A DNA stretch of 64,000 nt from an uncultured Clostridia bacterium (GCA_947630845.1 CANRJB010000006.1:1-64000), one strand, 5' to 3'. Positions 1 through 8,735 are shown, counted from the stretch's first letter. Notes: generated by a model not told the origin, from the sequence alone. Translations and numbers: made by a program.

Positions 1-915
1 GGTAAATTCACCGGTCACGATCCGGAAGGATGCGATCTCATGTCCGTATTTGAACAGATATTTAAGGGCATTTTCCTCATTGCTGTAGTCAACAGAAGTG
101 ATATCAGTCTCTATCATATTGATGAGGGTACGGAAATTTCTGTCCATAGAGGAAACAATATTGTCATAGCCAGTCTCCGGGTCAGAGCCTGCCTGATTGA
201 GCATTTCAGCGATCATGTCGGAAGTCAGCGCAGTCCGTTCGATCTCGCTGTGTTCAAATAACGGATAGGTAACGAGTTTTTCCATCTGTGCCGGGCTGAG
301 TTTCTGGGGGTTGCTGTCATTGACGAAACCGGGCACATTGATCGGCACTTTGTAATGCACGCAGCCGAACATGCTGCAAATTCTCTGGAAGGCATCCGAA
401 TCCAGTATGACATACCGGTCGGACGGGATGCCTGCTTCATTATTGATGGCAGACTGCACAGCCTTGATGCCGTTGTTACGGTAGAACCCGGAGAGGGTAT
501 CCTGTCTGCCGTCCACGACAGCAAGCATATTTTCCGGGAAAGAGAGCAGCACGATCTTCTTTTCTTCCGGCTTGATGCGGGCGATCAGGAAAGTCATGGG
601 GAGGGAGCTGCTGTTTTTGAGCCTTTCTTTCTCTCTCTCTTTCTCTTTTGACATTGTCTCTGTCTCTGCGCTTTCTTCGCCGTTCAGATCCTCCGGCGCA
701 GCACTTGCGGTATTCCCGTTCTCATCGAGAACGAACAGGATGGTCATCGTATCAGCAGCCGTAGGTTTCTGGATACTGGTCTGCATTTTTTTGATCTCAA
801 TATCATCCTTACGGAGCTGTCCGAAATAGAACGCTGCCACGCCGAACGCAAGTATTGCGATCAGCAGTGTGATCAGAAACGGGATGGCGACATGACCGGT
901 TTTCTTTTTAGCCAT
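1..915 (-). CDS. LCP-like (LytR-CpsA-Psr-like) membrane protein, C-terminus outside the window
   Basis: The 305 visible codons start at the ATG at 913-915, behind a good AAGGAGG, and stay open to base 1. A short basic N-terminus (MAKKKTG) precedes one membrane helix (about residues 9-30), a linker, and a highly charged run rich in K/E/R near residues 88-97. The rest follows the LCP fold, with a LLSFPENM strand, the GIPSDRYVILDSDAFQRIC segment and a 'YKVPINVPGF' strand. LCP enzymes attach glycopolymers to peptidoglycan outside the membrane. The usual catalytic 'S-I-P-R-D' reads 'S-F-P-E-N' here, so the arginine is missing and transferase activity is doubtful. The fold assignment is by pattern only. 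Confidence 0.6.
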   Translation of the reverse strand, partial: MAKKKTGHVAIPFLITLLIAILAFGVAAFYFGQLRKDDIEIKKMQTSIQKPTAADTMTILFVLDENGNTASAAPEDLNGEESAETETMSKEKEREKERLKNSSSLPMTFLIARIKPEEKKIVLLSFPENMLAVVDGRQDTLSGFYRNNGIKAVQSAINNEAGIPSDRYVILDSDAFQRICSMFGCVHYKVPINVPGFVNDSNPQKLSPAQMEKLVTYPLFEHSEIERTALTSDMIAEMLNQAGSDPETGYDNIVSSMDRNFRTLINMIETDITSVDYSNEENALKYLFKYGHEIASFRIVTGEFT

Positions 916-977
916 AATGATCCTCCTTATGAAAAGTCCTCTCAGATTATGCGGTGGGGGAAAATTGAAACTGCCCC

Positions 978-1006
978 TTGCATTTTTCGGAGAGAAGTGT
1001 TATAAT
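978..1006 (+). promoter_or_regulatory. Plus-strand sigma-A-type promoter antisense to the flanking genes
   Basis: TTGCAT (978-983), a 17-nt spacer and TATAAT (1001-1006) form a near-consensus promoter. It points right, into the 3' end of a gene encoded on the minus strand. I see no convincing plus-strand gene downstream. Confidence 0.45.
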
Positions 1007-1027
1007 AGTAACATAAACCCTGCCGGG

Positions 1028-1621
1028 TCAGAAACCGGACTGTTCCACGGGCCATTCGCCCGGTCCGGGATAGGGCGGAGCGGTCTGTTTCAGCTTTGCC
1101 TCAATATGACAGTAGGCAAGTCCTTTCTCACGGGCATATTGCAGTGTGCTTGCAGAGCCGGAGCGGCATTGCTGAAAGACAGCGATAATGCCGGAGGAGC
1201 GGTTTACCATATATTGATTGCGCCTGTAGAAGGAATGGTAGTCGTGGTAAGTGCCGTCCAGAATGCGCAGGACATCCACATTGTTCAGCATCATGTCGAG
1301 CCGTTCGAGAGAATATCCTCTGACGTGAAAAAACTCCCGGTAATCATTGCACGGCTGTACGCCGATGACATGCAGACGGGGGTTATCCTTCCGCAGACGG
1401 AACAGATACTCTGCGGCATAGTAGTCGATACCGTCTGCAAGACCTGTATAAAAATGGGTAAAACCGAGGTTCACGGCATGGTCGATATAATAATACAGGG
1501 TCTTGAGCAGCGCATCAAGCTGCGCACCTTGCGGCAGTTTTTCGGGTCTGTGACCTGTAAAGCAGAGCGTGCTTTCCCACGGGGCACCGTCTGAAAGCGG
1601 CTGCTTCCGGAGTTGTGCCAT
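1028..1621 (-). CDS. SLOG-family (DUF1273/YpsA-like) protein
   Basis: This 197-aa protein starts at the ATG (minus strand) at 1621, seven bases after AAGGAGG; an upstream in-frame start would add 22 residues without a ribosome site. The N-terminal 'CFTGHRPEKLP' and the following 'YTGLADGIDYYAAE' are hallmarks of the Rossmann-like SLOG fold of the DUF1273/YpsA group, which includes nucleotide-binding proteins related to DprA and LOG. The cellular role of this group is not settled, and nothing nearby clarifies it. The next gene on the same strand is the LCP-like gene about 110 bp downstream. The gene has its own promoter. Confidence 0.75.
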   Translation of the reverse strand: MAQLRKQPLSDGAPWESTLCFTGHRPEKLPQGAQLDALLKTLYYYIDHAVNLGFTHFYTGLADGIDYYAAEYLFRLRKDNPRLHVIGVQPCNDYREFFHVRGYSLERLDMMLNNVDVLRILDGTYHDYHSFYRRNQYMVNRSSGIIAVFQQCRSGSASTLQYAREKGLAYCHIEAKLKQTAPPYPGPGEWPVEQSGF

Positions 1622-1660
1622 TGTATCGCCTCCTTGAGATGGGTTTTCATAATTATTTTC

Positions 1661-1689
1661 ATTATAGCATATATCGGGAAAAATCACAA
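1661..1689 (-). promoter_or_regulatory. Promoter of the SLOG-family gene
   Basis: On the minus strand, TTGTGA (1684-1689) and TATAAT (1661-1666) are separated by 17 bases, about 40 bases before the ATG. The 314-base gap from 1622 to 1935 holds this promoter, the alr promoter region and a hairpin at 1854-1883. I see no gene in it. Confidence 0.6.
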
Positions 1690-1853
1690 GACATTTCCGT
1701 GATTTTTCTGAAAAAAATTACAGCTCTGTAGCTTATTAGATACCAATTAGACATTTTTTACAGATGATTTTTTCCGGTCTGCGTCACACCGTATACCGGC
1801 ATTATAGCCAATTGCCGTCTCCTGCCATCCTTAACGCTGCGCTCAGCAGCCGG

Positions 1854-1883
1854 ATGCCGATGGGCTTTTGTTTTCATCGGCAT
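1854..1883 (+). repeat. Perfect 9-bp inverted repeat upstream of alr
   Basis: ATGCCGATG (1854-1862) and CATCGGCAT (1875-1883) flank a 12-base pyrimidine-rich loop. The right arm runs into the expected -35 region of the alr promoter, whose TATAAT is at 1903-1908. It could be an operator or a transcribed hairpin. No regulator is indicated. Confidence 0.4.
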
Positions 1884-1935
1884 GAAAGGCAGGAACAGTA
1901 CATATAATAGAGAAACAAAGAAAGAGGGAAAAAAC

Positions 1936-3105
1936 ATGCAGTATCGCCAGCGTGCATGGGCAGAGATCTCATTGGATGCCCTGTCGCATAATGTGAAGGA
2001 GATCTGTCGGCAGCTTTCGCCGCAGACACAGTACTGTGCGGTCGTCAAGGCAGATGCCTACGGGCATGGGGAGGAATTTGTCTGCCGCAGACTCTATGAG
2101 GACGGGGTGCGGTTCTTTGCCGTATCAAGTTTTGAGGAGGCAGTGCGTGTCCGGAAGTGGTGTCCGGAGGGGGAGATCCTGATCTTAGGCTATACCGCAC
2201 CGGAATGTGCGCCGATGCTTGCGGAGAACGATATTTTACAGGCAGTCATTTCAGTTGACCATGCAAGGGCACTGTCTGCCTTTGCCAAGCCCGGCTGTCC
2301 GGTACGCTGCCACATCAAGCTTGACACCGGCATGGGGCGCATCGGTGTCCAGACAGAGGAGGAAGCAGCCTGTCTCTGGGAGCTGGAGACCATTCTGGAG
2401 CTGCCCGGCTTGCAGACAGAGGGGCTGTTCACACACTTTGCCGCTGCCGACGAGGACACACCCGACAGCGTCGCTTATACAGATCATCAGGAGGAGACGC
2501 TCTTCCGCATCGCCGGCGAGCTTCGGGAAAAGGGCGTGGCACTGCGGCATGTACACTGCATGAACAGTGCAGCCGTCTGCTACCGGAACCAGCCCGAAAG
2601 CACGCTTGCAAGAGCCGGTATCATCATGTACGGACTCAAGCCCAATGCGGCACTGGATATGCCGCTTGCGCTGCAACCCGTGCTGTCGCTGCGTTCCCGT
2701 ATCAGCCATATCAAAACGGTCGAACCGGGTACCAGTATCAGCTACGGCAGGACATACTGCACCACAAAGCCCGGGCGTATCGCTACCGTCACCATCGGCT
2801 ATGCCGACGGCTACAGCCGGCAGCTTTCCAACAAGGGCGAAGTGCTTGTCGGGGGAAAGCGTTGTCCTGTGAGGGGCAGGGTCTGCATGGATCAGTTGAT
2901 GATCGACGTGACGGATGCGCCTGCGGCAGAGATCGGCGCAGTGGTGACGCTCATCGGACAGGATGGGGACGAATGCATCACAGCAGATGAAGTGGCATCG
3001 GTCTGCGGCACGATCGGGTATGAGATCGTATGCGGCATTTCCAAGCGTGTGCCGAGACTGTTTCTGGAGGATGGAAAGCTGATCCATGAGGACTGCCTTA
3101 TCTGA
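1936..3105 (+). CDS. alr: Alanine racemase
   Basis: This 389-aa cytoplasmic PLP enzyme interconverts L- and D-alanine for peptidoglycan. The N-terminal 'AVVKADAYGHG' carries the PLP lysine. 'RIGVQ', 'GLFTHFAAADE', 'RAGIIMYGL', 'SYGRTY' and 'CMDQLMIDVT' follow in family order, ending in the usual beta domain. The start is the ATG at 1936, MQYRQRAWAEI, which matches family N-termini; an in-frame ATG at 1882 would add 18 unrelated residues. TATAAT at 1903-1908 is a likely -10 element with a weak -35. It appears to be transcribed alone. Confidence 0.95.
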   Translation: MQYRQRAWAEISLDALSHNVKEICRQLSPQTQYCAVVKADAYGHGEEFVCRRLYEDGVRFFAVSSFEEAVRVRKWCPEGEILILGYTAPECAPMLAENDILQAVISVDHARALSAFAKPGCPVRCHIKLDTGMGRIGVQTEEEAACLWELETILELPGLQTEGLFTHFAAADEDTPDSVAYTDHQEETLFRIAGELREKGVALRHVHCMNSAAVCYRNQPESTLARAGIIMYGLKPNAALDMPLALQPVLSLRSRISHIKTVEPGTSISYGRTYCTTKPGRIATVTIGYADGYSRQLSNKGEVLVGGKRCPVRGRVCMDQLMIDVTDAPAAEIGAVVTLIGQDGDECITADEVASVCGTIGYEIVCGISKRVPRLFLEDGKLIHEDCLI

Positions 3106-3194
3106 TCCGGACATTCTGATACGAATCCTGAAAATAATCGACGCCCGTATATTTTTTTTGTAACGAAATGACTCGGAAGGGCACTAAGTATAAT

Positions 3195-3330
3195 GAGAGT
3201 AATACTGATCTCCTGCCGTCCTGCTGCAACAGGATGACGGGAAAGCTCGCTGCGCAGGCTATGATCGGCTGCGCCGGGAATTGGTATCAGATGAAAACGA
3301 TACATTACTATCTTCTGATGGAGGATGTAC
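3195..3330 (+). ncRNA. Candidate structured 5' leader of the activase gene
   Basis: The leader follows a -10-like TATAAT at 3189-3194. Nested pairings are visible: AGTAAT (3198-3203) with ATTACT (3304-3309), and CTGAT (3205-3209) with ATCAG (3286-3290). They enclose one hairpin closed by CCGTC (3216-3220) and GACGG (3236-3240) and another closed by GCGCAG (3252-3257) and CTGCGC (3269-3274). It resembles a multi-branched regulatory RNA. I do not recognise a known riboswitch class, and the pairing is unsupported by comparison. Confidence 0.3.
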
Positions 3331-6282
3331 ATGAAAACTTATGCACTGGGGATCGATGTCGGCTCTACCACAGTCAAGACAGTGGTCTGTGATGAGCAGG
3401 GCAGCGTTCTGCATTCCGCCTATGAGCGGCATTTTTCAAAAGTAAAGGAGACCGTTGCGGAGCAGATGGAGACTATCGCAGAGAAGTTTCCGGAGGCACA
3501 GTTCCGCACGGCAATGGCTGGATCGGCAGGTCTTGGACTTGCCAATGCATCCGGCATTTCATTCGTGCAGGAAGTCCATGCGGCATTTCTTGCAGTCAAG
3601 GAATTTTATCCGCAGGCAGATACTGTGATCGAGCTGGGCGGTGAGGATGCGAAAATTATTTTCCTGACCGGCGGAGTGGAGCAGCGTATGAACGGCTCAT
3701 GTGCCGGCGGTACGGGGGCATTTATTGACCAGATGGCAACCTTGCTCGGCATCACGGTGGATGAGCTTGATGCCGCTGCGCTCCGGGCAACAAGGACATA
3801 CCCCATCGCTTCACGCTGCGGTGTGTTTGCAAAGTCCGATATCCAGCCGCTGCTCAATCAGGGAGCAGCACGGGAGGATGTGGCAGCAAGTATCTTCCGT
3901 GCAGTCGTTGACCAGACGGTCGCAGGTCTTGCACAGGGCAGGGAGATCAAGGGCAATGTCCTCTTTCTGGGAGGACCGCTGTACTTTCTGAAAGGATTGC
4001 GCAAGGCATTTGTGGATACGCTCGGTCTGACGGAGACACAGGCACTCTTTCCGGAGCAGGCACCTGTCTTTGTGGCACTGGGCAGTGCGCTCTATGCCGA
4101 CCGGAGCAAGGATGCTCCGAAAACTGCACAGCAGCTCCTTGATAAGGTGCGCAACGCCCATGCCGCATCGGATGTTGCCACGGGGGATGTGCTGTTTCAG
4201 TCGAAGGAAGAATATGCGGAGTTTGTAGAGCGGCACAAGCAGTGTGACCTTGCCTTTGCGGATATGCGTACCTATGAGGGCGATGCGTATCTCGGCATTG
4301 ACTCCGGTTCGACTACCACAAAGCTTGTCCTCATCACAGAGGACGGACGGCTGCTGTTCAGCCATTATGCATCCAACGAGGGGCAGCCTCTTGACCGGAT
4401 CGCATCCAAGCTCAGACAGATCTATGCCGAAAAGAATCCGAAGCTGCATATCCGTTCCAGTGCCGTGACCGGCTATGGCGAAGAACTCATCAAGGCAGGG
4501 CTTTCCGTCGATCATGGCATCGTGGAGACTGTTGCCCATTTCAAGGCAGCATCTTTCTTCTGTCCGGATGTGGACTTCATCATCGACATCGGCGGACAGG
4601 ACATCAAGTGTTTCAAGATCAAGAACGGTGCGATCGACAGCATCATGCTCAACGAGGCATGTTCCTCCGGCTGCGGTTCTTTCATCCAGACCTTTGCAAT
4701 GGCAATGGGCTATGACATTGCAGAATTTTCGCAGATGGGATTGTTTGCCAAGCATCCGGTGGAACTCGGCTCACGGTGTACCGTATTCATGAACAGCTCC
4801 GTCAAGCAGGCACAGAAGGACGGTGCGACGGTTGAGGACATCTCCGCCGGACTGTCGGCATCCATCATCAAGAACGCCATCTACAAGGTCATCCGTGCGC
4901 AGAGTGTCGAAGAACTGGGGAAGAATATTGTCGTTCAGGGGGGAACTTTCCTGAATGATGCCGTTCTGCGTTGTTTTGAGCGGGAAATCGGCAGACGTGT
5001 CATCCGTCCGGCAATCTCCGGACTTATGGGTGCATTCGGTGCGGCACTCTATGCAAAGGAATGCGCCGACAAGAAAAGCACGCTGATCTCTCCGGAGGCA
5101 CTGGAGACATTCTCCTATACCTCGAAGAATGTCCGCTGCGGCGGCTGCACGGCAAACTGCCTGCTCAATGTCATCCGTTTTTCGGACGGCGGCAGATTTG
5201 TCTCCGGCAACCGCTGTGAAAAGGGCGCAGGCATCAAACGGGAAAAGGAAGTCCCCGACCTCTGTTCCTATAAATATGACAGCCTGATGCAGCTTGCACA
5301 GAAACAGCCTGCTCATAAGCGTGCAGTCGTGGGACTGCCGATGGTGCTGAATTATTATGAGCTGCTGCCCTTCTGGCACACATTTTTCACACGGCTCGGA
5401 TTTGGCGTGGAGATCTCAGGAGAAAGCGACCGCAAGACCTATTTCAAGGGACAGCATACCATCCCGTCTGATACCGTCTGCTACCCGGCAAAACTTGCTC
5501 ACGGACACATCGAGACACTGCTTGAAAGGAATGTGGACTTTATCTTCTGGCCCTGCATGACCTATAATGTCAAGGAGGCAGACACGGACAATCACTTCAA
5601 CTGCCCTGTCGTTGCCTATTATCCGGAGCTGATGCGTGCCAACCACAGCGGTCTGCATGCAGACAATTTCCTGTATCCCTACCTTGACCTGAACAATCCG
5701 AAACATGTTGTCAGGGTGATGAAAGAGCATCTGAAACGCTACAACATCGGCGGACAGATCGCCGGTGCGGTAGATGCTGCCTATAAAGCACTTGCGGATT
5801 TCCGGAAGGAGATCACTGTCAAGGCGCAGGAGGTCATTGCGCAGGCACGCAGAGAGGGCAGAAAAATTATTGTCCTTGCCGGCAGACCCTATCATCTTGA
5901 CAAAGAGATCAACCACGGCATTCACAAGCTTATCACCAGTCTCGGGATCGCCGTTGTCACAGAGGACAGCGTCGCTGCACTCGGCGATATGCCTGCGCTG
6001 CATGTCCTGAACCAGTGGACATATCACAGCCGTCTGTACCGTGCGGCACAGTATGTCACCACACAGCCCGACATGCAGCTTGTGCAGCTGGTTTCGTTCG
6101 GCTGCGGCATTGATGCCATTACGACCGATGAGGTGCGGAGCATCCTTGAACGTAAGGGAAAACTCTATACACAGCTTAAAATTGACGAGATCAGCAATCT
6201 TGGCGCAGCCAAGATACGCTTGCGCAGTCTGCTGGCGGCAATGAATGGTACGAAGCCTGATCAGAAACGAGAGGAGGGATAG
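3331..6282 (+). CDS. Acyl-CoA dehydratase activase-related protein (two BadF/HgdC ATPase domains plus a DUF2229-like domain)
   Basis: This 983-aa protein has two tandem BadF/BadG/BcrA/BcrD-type ASKHA ATPase domains. Domain 1 starts at 'LGIDVGSTTVKTVV' and carries 'GSCAGGTGAFIDQM' and 'SRCGVFAKSD'. Domain 2 starts near residue 320 at 'LGIDSGSTTTKLV' and carries 'EACSSGCGSFIQ' and 'SRCTVF', the cysteines expected for an iron-sulfur cluster. A DUF2229-like region with 'RCGGCTANC' follows. HgdC-type activases use ATP to push an electron into 2-hydroxyacyl-CoA dehydratases or benzoyl-CoA reductases. The large clostridial form has no proven substrate. The ATG at 3331 has GGAGG at proper spacing. 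The remainder of the usual ~1,400-aa protein is the next gene, one base away. Confidence 0.85.
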   Translation: MKTYALGIDVGSTTVKTVVCDEQGSVLHSAYERHFSKVKETVAEQMETIAEKFPEAQFRTAMAGSAGLGLANASGISFVQEVHAAFLAVKEFYPQADTVIELGGEDAKIIFLTGGVEQRMNGSCAGGTGAFIDQMATLLGITVDELDAAALRATRTYPIASRCGVFAKSDIQPLLNQGAAREDVAASIFRAVVDQTVAGLAQGREIKGNVLFLGGPLYFLKGLRKAFVDTLGLTETQALFPEQAPVFVALGSALYADRSKDAPKTAQQLLDKVRNAHAASDVATGDVLFQSKEEYAEFVERHKQCDLAFADMRTYEGDAYLGIDSGSTTTKLVLITEDGRLLFSHYASNEGQPLDRIASKLRQIYAEKNPKLHIRSSAVTGYGEELIKAGLSVDHGIVETVAHFKAASFFCPDVDFIIDIGGQDIKCFKIKNGAIDSIMLNEACSSGCGSFIQTFAMAMGYDIAEFSQMGLFAKHPVELGSRCTVFMNSSVKQAQKDGATVEDISAGLSASIIKNAIYKVIRAQSVEELGKNIVVQGGTFLNDAVLRCFEREIGRRVIRPAISGLMGAFGAALYAKECADKKSTLISPEALETFSYTSKNVRCGGCTANCLLNVIRFSDGGRFVSGNRCEKGAGIKREKEVPDLCSYKYDSLMQLAQKQPAHKRAVVGLPMVLNYYELLPFWHTFFTRLGFGVEISGESDRKTYFKGQHTIPSDTVCYPAKLAHGHIETLLERNVDFIFWPCMTYNVKEADTDNHFNCPVVAYYPELMRANHSGLHADNFLYPYLDLNNPKHVVRVMKEHLKRYNIGGQIAGAVDAAYKALADFRKEITVKAQEVIAQARREGRKIIVLAGRPYHLDKEINHGIHKLITSLGIAVVTEDSVAALGDMPALHVLNQWTYHSRLYRAAQYVTTQPDMQLVQLVSFGCGIDAITTDEVRSILERKGKLYTQLKIDEISNLGAAKIRLRSLLAAMNGTKPDQKREEG

Positions 6283-6283
6283 T

Positions 6284-7528
6284 ATGGAAATGTTAGACGG
6301 TCATCCGATTTTTACAAAGGAGATGAAGGAGACTCACACCATTCTCATCCCGACCATGCTGCCCATCCAGTTCCGGCTGCTGATCAGCGTGTTTGAAAGC
6401 TACGGCTACAAATGCGAGCTGCTTGAAAATGAATCCCGGAATGTTGTGGATGAGGGCTTGAAGAATGTCCACAATGATACTTGTTATCCTGCACTGCTCG
6501 TCATCGGGCAGTTCATGGATGCCCTCAAAAGCGGAAAATATGACCCCAACCGTGTGGCACTCATGCTGCCGCAGACCGGCGGCGGATGCAGGGCATCAAA
6601 TTATATCTACCTGCTGCGCAAGGCACTGAAGGATACGTTTCCGCAAGTTCCGGTCATTTCGCTGAATTTTGTGGGACTGGAGAGCGACCCCCGGAACGGC
6701 TGGAAAATGACCATGCCCATGATCATCAAGGCGATTTTCAGCATCATCTACGGCGACATGCTCCAGACCCTCTACAACCAGTGCCGCTCCTATGAGCTTG
6801 TCAAGGGCAGCTCTAAGAAAATGCTCGGCAAGTGGATCAAGATCATGGAAAAGGAGCTGCGCAAGGGCAATTTTACCAACACCAAAAAATATTACCGCAG
6901 TATGCTCAGAGACTTTGCCACGATCGAACGTTCTGCTGTACCACGTATCCGTGTGGGGATCGTGGGGGAGATCTATATCAAGTATTCCCCCCTCGGCAAC
7001 AACCATCTGGAGGATTTTCTGATCTCGGAGGGCTGCGAACCTGTTGTGCCGTCCATGCTGGAATTTATCCTCTACTGGTCGTACAACAAGGTCAATGAAG
7101 CAAAGCTCTACGGCACACGTACTGCTGCAACGCCGTTATACAACATGATCTACAAGATGTTCCTTGCAAAGCAGCATGAGGTCATTGACGTGATGAAGGA
7201 GCATGGAGTCTTTGTGCCGCCGCATGATTTCACACACCTGCTTGCATCTGTAAGGCAGTATATCAGTCTCGGTGTCAACATGGGCGAAGGGTGGCTGATC
7301 GCAGCAGAGATGGGCGCATTGGCAGAGAACGGAACGGAGAACATCATCTGTACACAGCCGTTTGGCTGTCTGCCGAACCACATCATCGCCAAGGGCATGA
7401 GCCGTGCTGTCAAGGAACGTTATCCGAATGCCAACATCATTGCCATTGACTATGATCCCGGTGCGACCCGTGTCAATCAGGAAAACCGCATCAAACTCAT
7501 GCTTGCCAATGCACGCATGGCTGACTAA
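6284..7528 (+). CDS. CoA dehydratase-like C-terminal partner of the activase
   Basis: This 414-aa protein begins at the ATG at 6284, one base after the upstream stop, with GAGGAGGG as ribosome site. It corresponds to the C-terminal part of the ~1,400-aa clostridial activase-related proteins and to HgdA/HgdB-like folds. 'MLPQTGGGCRASNYI', 'GEIYIKYSPLGNNHLEDFL' and the terminal 'CTQPFGCLPNHI' are typical cysteine-bearing segments. The two genes surely form one operon, and the products presumably work as one complex. The substrate is unknown. No clear terminator follows before the rplJ promoter. Confidence 0.8.
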   Translation: MEMLDGHPIFTKEMKETHTILIPTMLPIQFRLLISVFESYGYKCELLENESRNVVDEGLKNVHNDTCYPALLVIGQFMDALKSGKYDPNRVALMLPQTGGGCRASNYIYLLRKALKDTFPQVPVISLNFVGLESDPRNGWKMTMPMIIKAIFSIIYGDMLQTLYNQCRSYELVKGSSKKMLGKWIKIMEKELRKGNFTNTKKYYRSMLRDFATIERSAVPRIRVGIVGEIYIKYSPLGNNHLEDFLISEGCEPVVPSMLEFILYWSYNKVNEAKLYGTRTAATPLYNMIYKMFLAKQHEVIDVMKEHGVFVPPHDFTHLLASVRQYISLGVNMGEGWLIAAEMGALAENGTENIICTQPFGCLPNHIIAKGMSRAVKERYPNANIIAIDYDPGATRVNQENRIKLMLANARMAD

Positions 7529-7561
7529 ACACACTTGTTTTAAGAAATATAAGAAAAAGAC

Positions 7562-7590
7562 TTGACAAGCATCCGGAAATGTGTTATAAT
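7562..7590 (+). promoter_or_regulatory. Promoter of rplJ-rplL
   Basis: TTGACA (7562-7567), 17 bases, and TATAAT (7585-7590) are a perfect consensus, as expected for ribosomal protein genes. Confidence 0.85.
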
Positions 7591-7597
7591 AAAAAAG

Positions 7598-7702
7598 TCG
7601 TATTCTAAAGACAGTTGGTGGCGTAAGCCGTAAATCCAGCCGAGGAGTGCAGATGGTTCAGCATTACCATGCTCTCCCTGTGTAAACAAGGAGAGCTTTT
7701 GT
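7598..7702 (+). ncRNA. Ribosomal protein L10 leader with terminator hairpin
   Basis: The region from about 7605 ('AAGACAGTTGGTGGCG') through 'CCGAGGAGTGCAGATGG' has the layout of the Bacillota L10 leader, the RNA to which the L10(L12)4 complex binds. It ends in a hairpin with arms GCTCTCC (7671-7677) and GGAGAGC (7690-7696) followed by TTTTG, which can act as an attenuator. L10 excess would reduce expression of rplJ-rplL. The identification is by position and pattern. Confidence 0.7.
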
Positions 7703-7745
7703 TTCTCCCGATACGATAATTCAGATCATCGGAGGTGAATGTGAA

Positions 7746-8249
7746 ATGCCAAGTGCAAAAGTACTCGAATCAAAGGCAGCAAGAGTCGCAGAGCTTGAAG
7801 AAAAGCTCAAAGGCGCAGCATCGTTTGTGCTTGTTGACTACAAGGGTATCACTGTTGCAGACGATACCGTTCTGCGCCGCAGTCTGCGTGAAGCAAATGT
7901 GGAGTATTTCGTAGAAAAGAACACACTGCTCGGACGTGCGCTGCATAACATCGGTATGGATGATTTCGGCGAAGTTCTGAACGGAACGACCGCTATTGCG
8001 ATCTCCAGAGATGACCAGACTGCCCCGGCAAGTATCTTAGGAAAGTATGCAGAGAAGTCCGAAACCTTCAAATTGAAGGCAGGCTGCGTGGATGGCGAAT
8101 ACTATAACGAAGCGCAGGTAAATGCACTGTCCAAGATCCCGTCCAAGGACATCCTGCTTGCACAGCTCGTTGGTTCCCTTCAGGGACCGATCCAGAAGCT
8201 TGCTGCACTGCTTCAGGCAGTCGTGGACAAGAACGGCGAAGCTGCATAA
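7746..8249 (+). CDS. rplJ: 50S ribosomal protein L10
   Basis: This 167-aa protein anchors the L7/L12 stalk on 23S rRNA. The 'FVLVDYKGITV' segment, 'NTLLGRAL' and 'LLAQLVGSLQGPIQKLAALL' are diagnostic. The ATG at 7746 sits after GGAGGTGA. It lies behind a consensus promoter and an L10-type leader and directly before rplL, the usual pair. Autoregulation by L10 is expected from the leader. Confidence 0.97.
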   Translation: MPSAKVLESKAARVAELEEKLKGAASFVLVDYKGITVADDTVLRRSLREANVEYFVEKNTLLGRALHNIGMDDFGEVLNGTTAIAISRDDQTAPASILGKYAEKSETFKLKAGCVDGEYYNEAQVNALSKIPSKDILLAQLVGSLQGPIQKLAALLQAVVDKNGEAA

Positions 8250-8346
8250 GCTTTTCCGCATCGTTGACAGGAGGACCTGTCCGTCAATGGCATGTACGTG
8301 AACGTGCCGCATCTTAAAATAAAAATTGGAAAAGGAGATCATTATC

Positions 8347-8718
8347 ATGGCATCTGAAAAGACACTCAAGTTTATTGAAGATATCAAGGCTCTCTCTGTT
8401 CTGGAGCTTGCAGAGCTGGTAGAAGCAATTCAGGAAGAATTCGGCGTAACTGCTGCTGTAGCAGCAGCACCGGCAGCAGGTGCAGGTGCAGGCGCAGCCG
8501 AGGAAAAGACAGAATTCGACGTAGTTCTGGCATCCTTCGGTGACAAGAAGATGGGCGTTATCAAGGCTGTCAAGGACGTTCTCGGTCTGGGTCTGAAGGA
8601 AGCAAAGGAAGTTGTAGAGAGCGCACCTAAGACTCTCAAAGAAGGCGTTTCCAAGGCTGAGGCTGAGGAGCTTAAAGCAAAGCTCGAAGAAGCTGGCGCA
8701 ACCATCGAGATCAAGTAA
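8347..8718 (+). CDS. rplL: 50S ribosomal protein L7/L12
   Basis: This 123-aa acidic stalk protein binds translation factors. The N-terminal dimerisation helix ([19 protein letters not shown]) is followed by an Ala/Gly-rich hinge (about residues 37-52) and the globular domain with '[20 protein letters not shown]' and '[12 protein letters not shown]'. The start is the ATG at 8347, giving MASEKTLKF, behind AAAGGAG; an upstream in-frame ATG at 8326 would add seven residues that overlap the ribosome site. It is the last gene of the rplJ operon. Confidence 0.97.
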   Translation: MASEKTLKFIEDIKALSVLELAELVEAIQEEFGVTAAVAAAPAAGAGAGAAEEKTEFDVVLASFGDKKMGVIKAVKDVLGLGLKEAKEVVESAPKTLKEGVSKAEAEELKAKLEEAGATIEIK

Positions 8719-8735
8719 TTATCTGCGATCATACC

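Noticed and set aside
917-1594. A 225-codon plus-strand frame after the orphan promoter
   Set aside because: Most of it is the complement of the SLOG gene, with unlikely composition and no ribosome site before its start.
7598-7702. A tRNA-like or riboswitch-like fold
   Set aside because: Position directly before rplJ, the sequence pattern and the terminator fit an L10 leader better; no tRNA arms are present.
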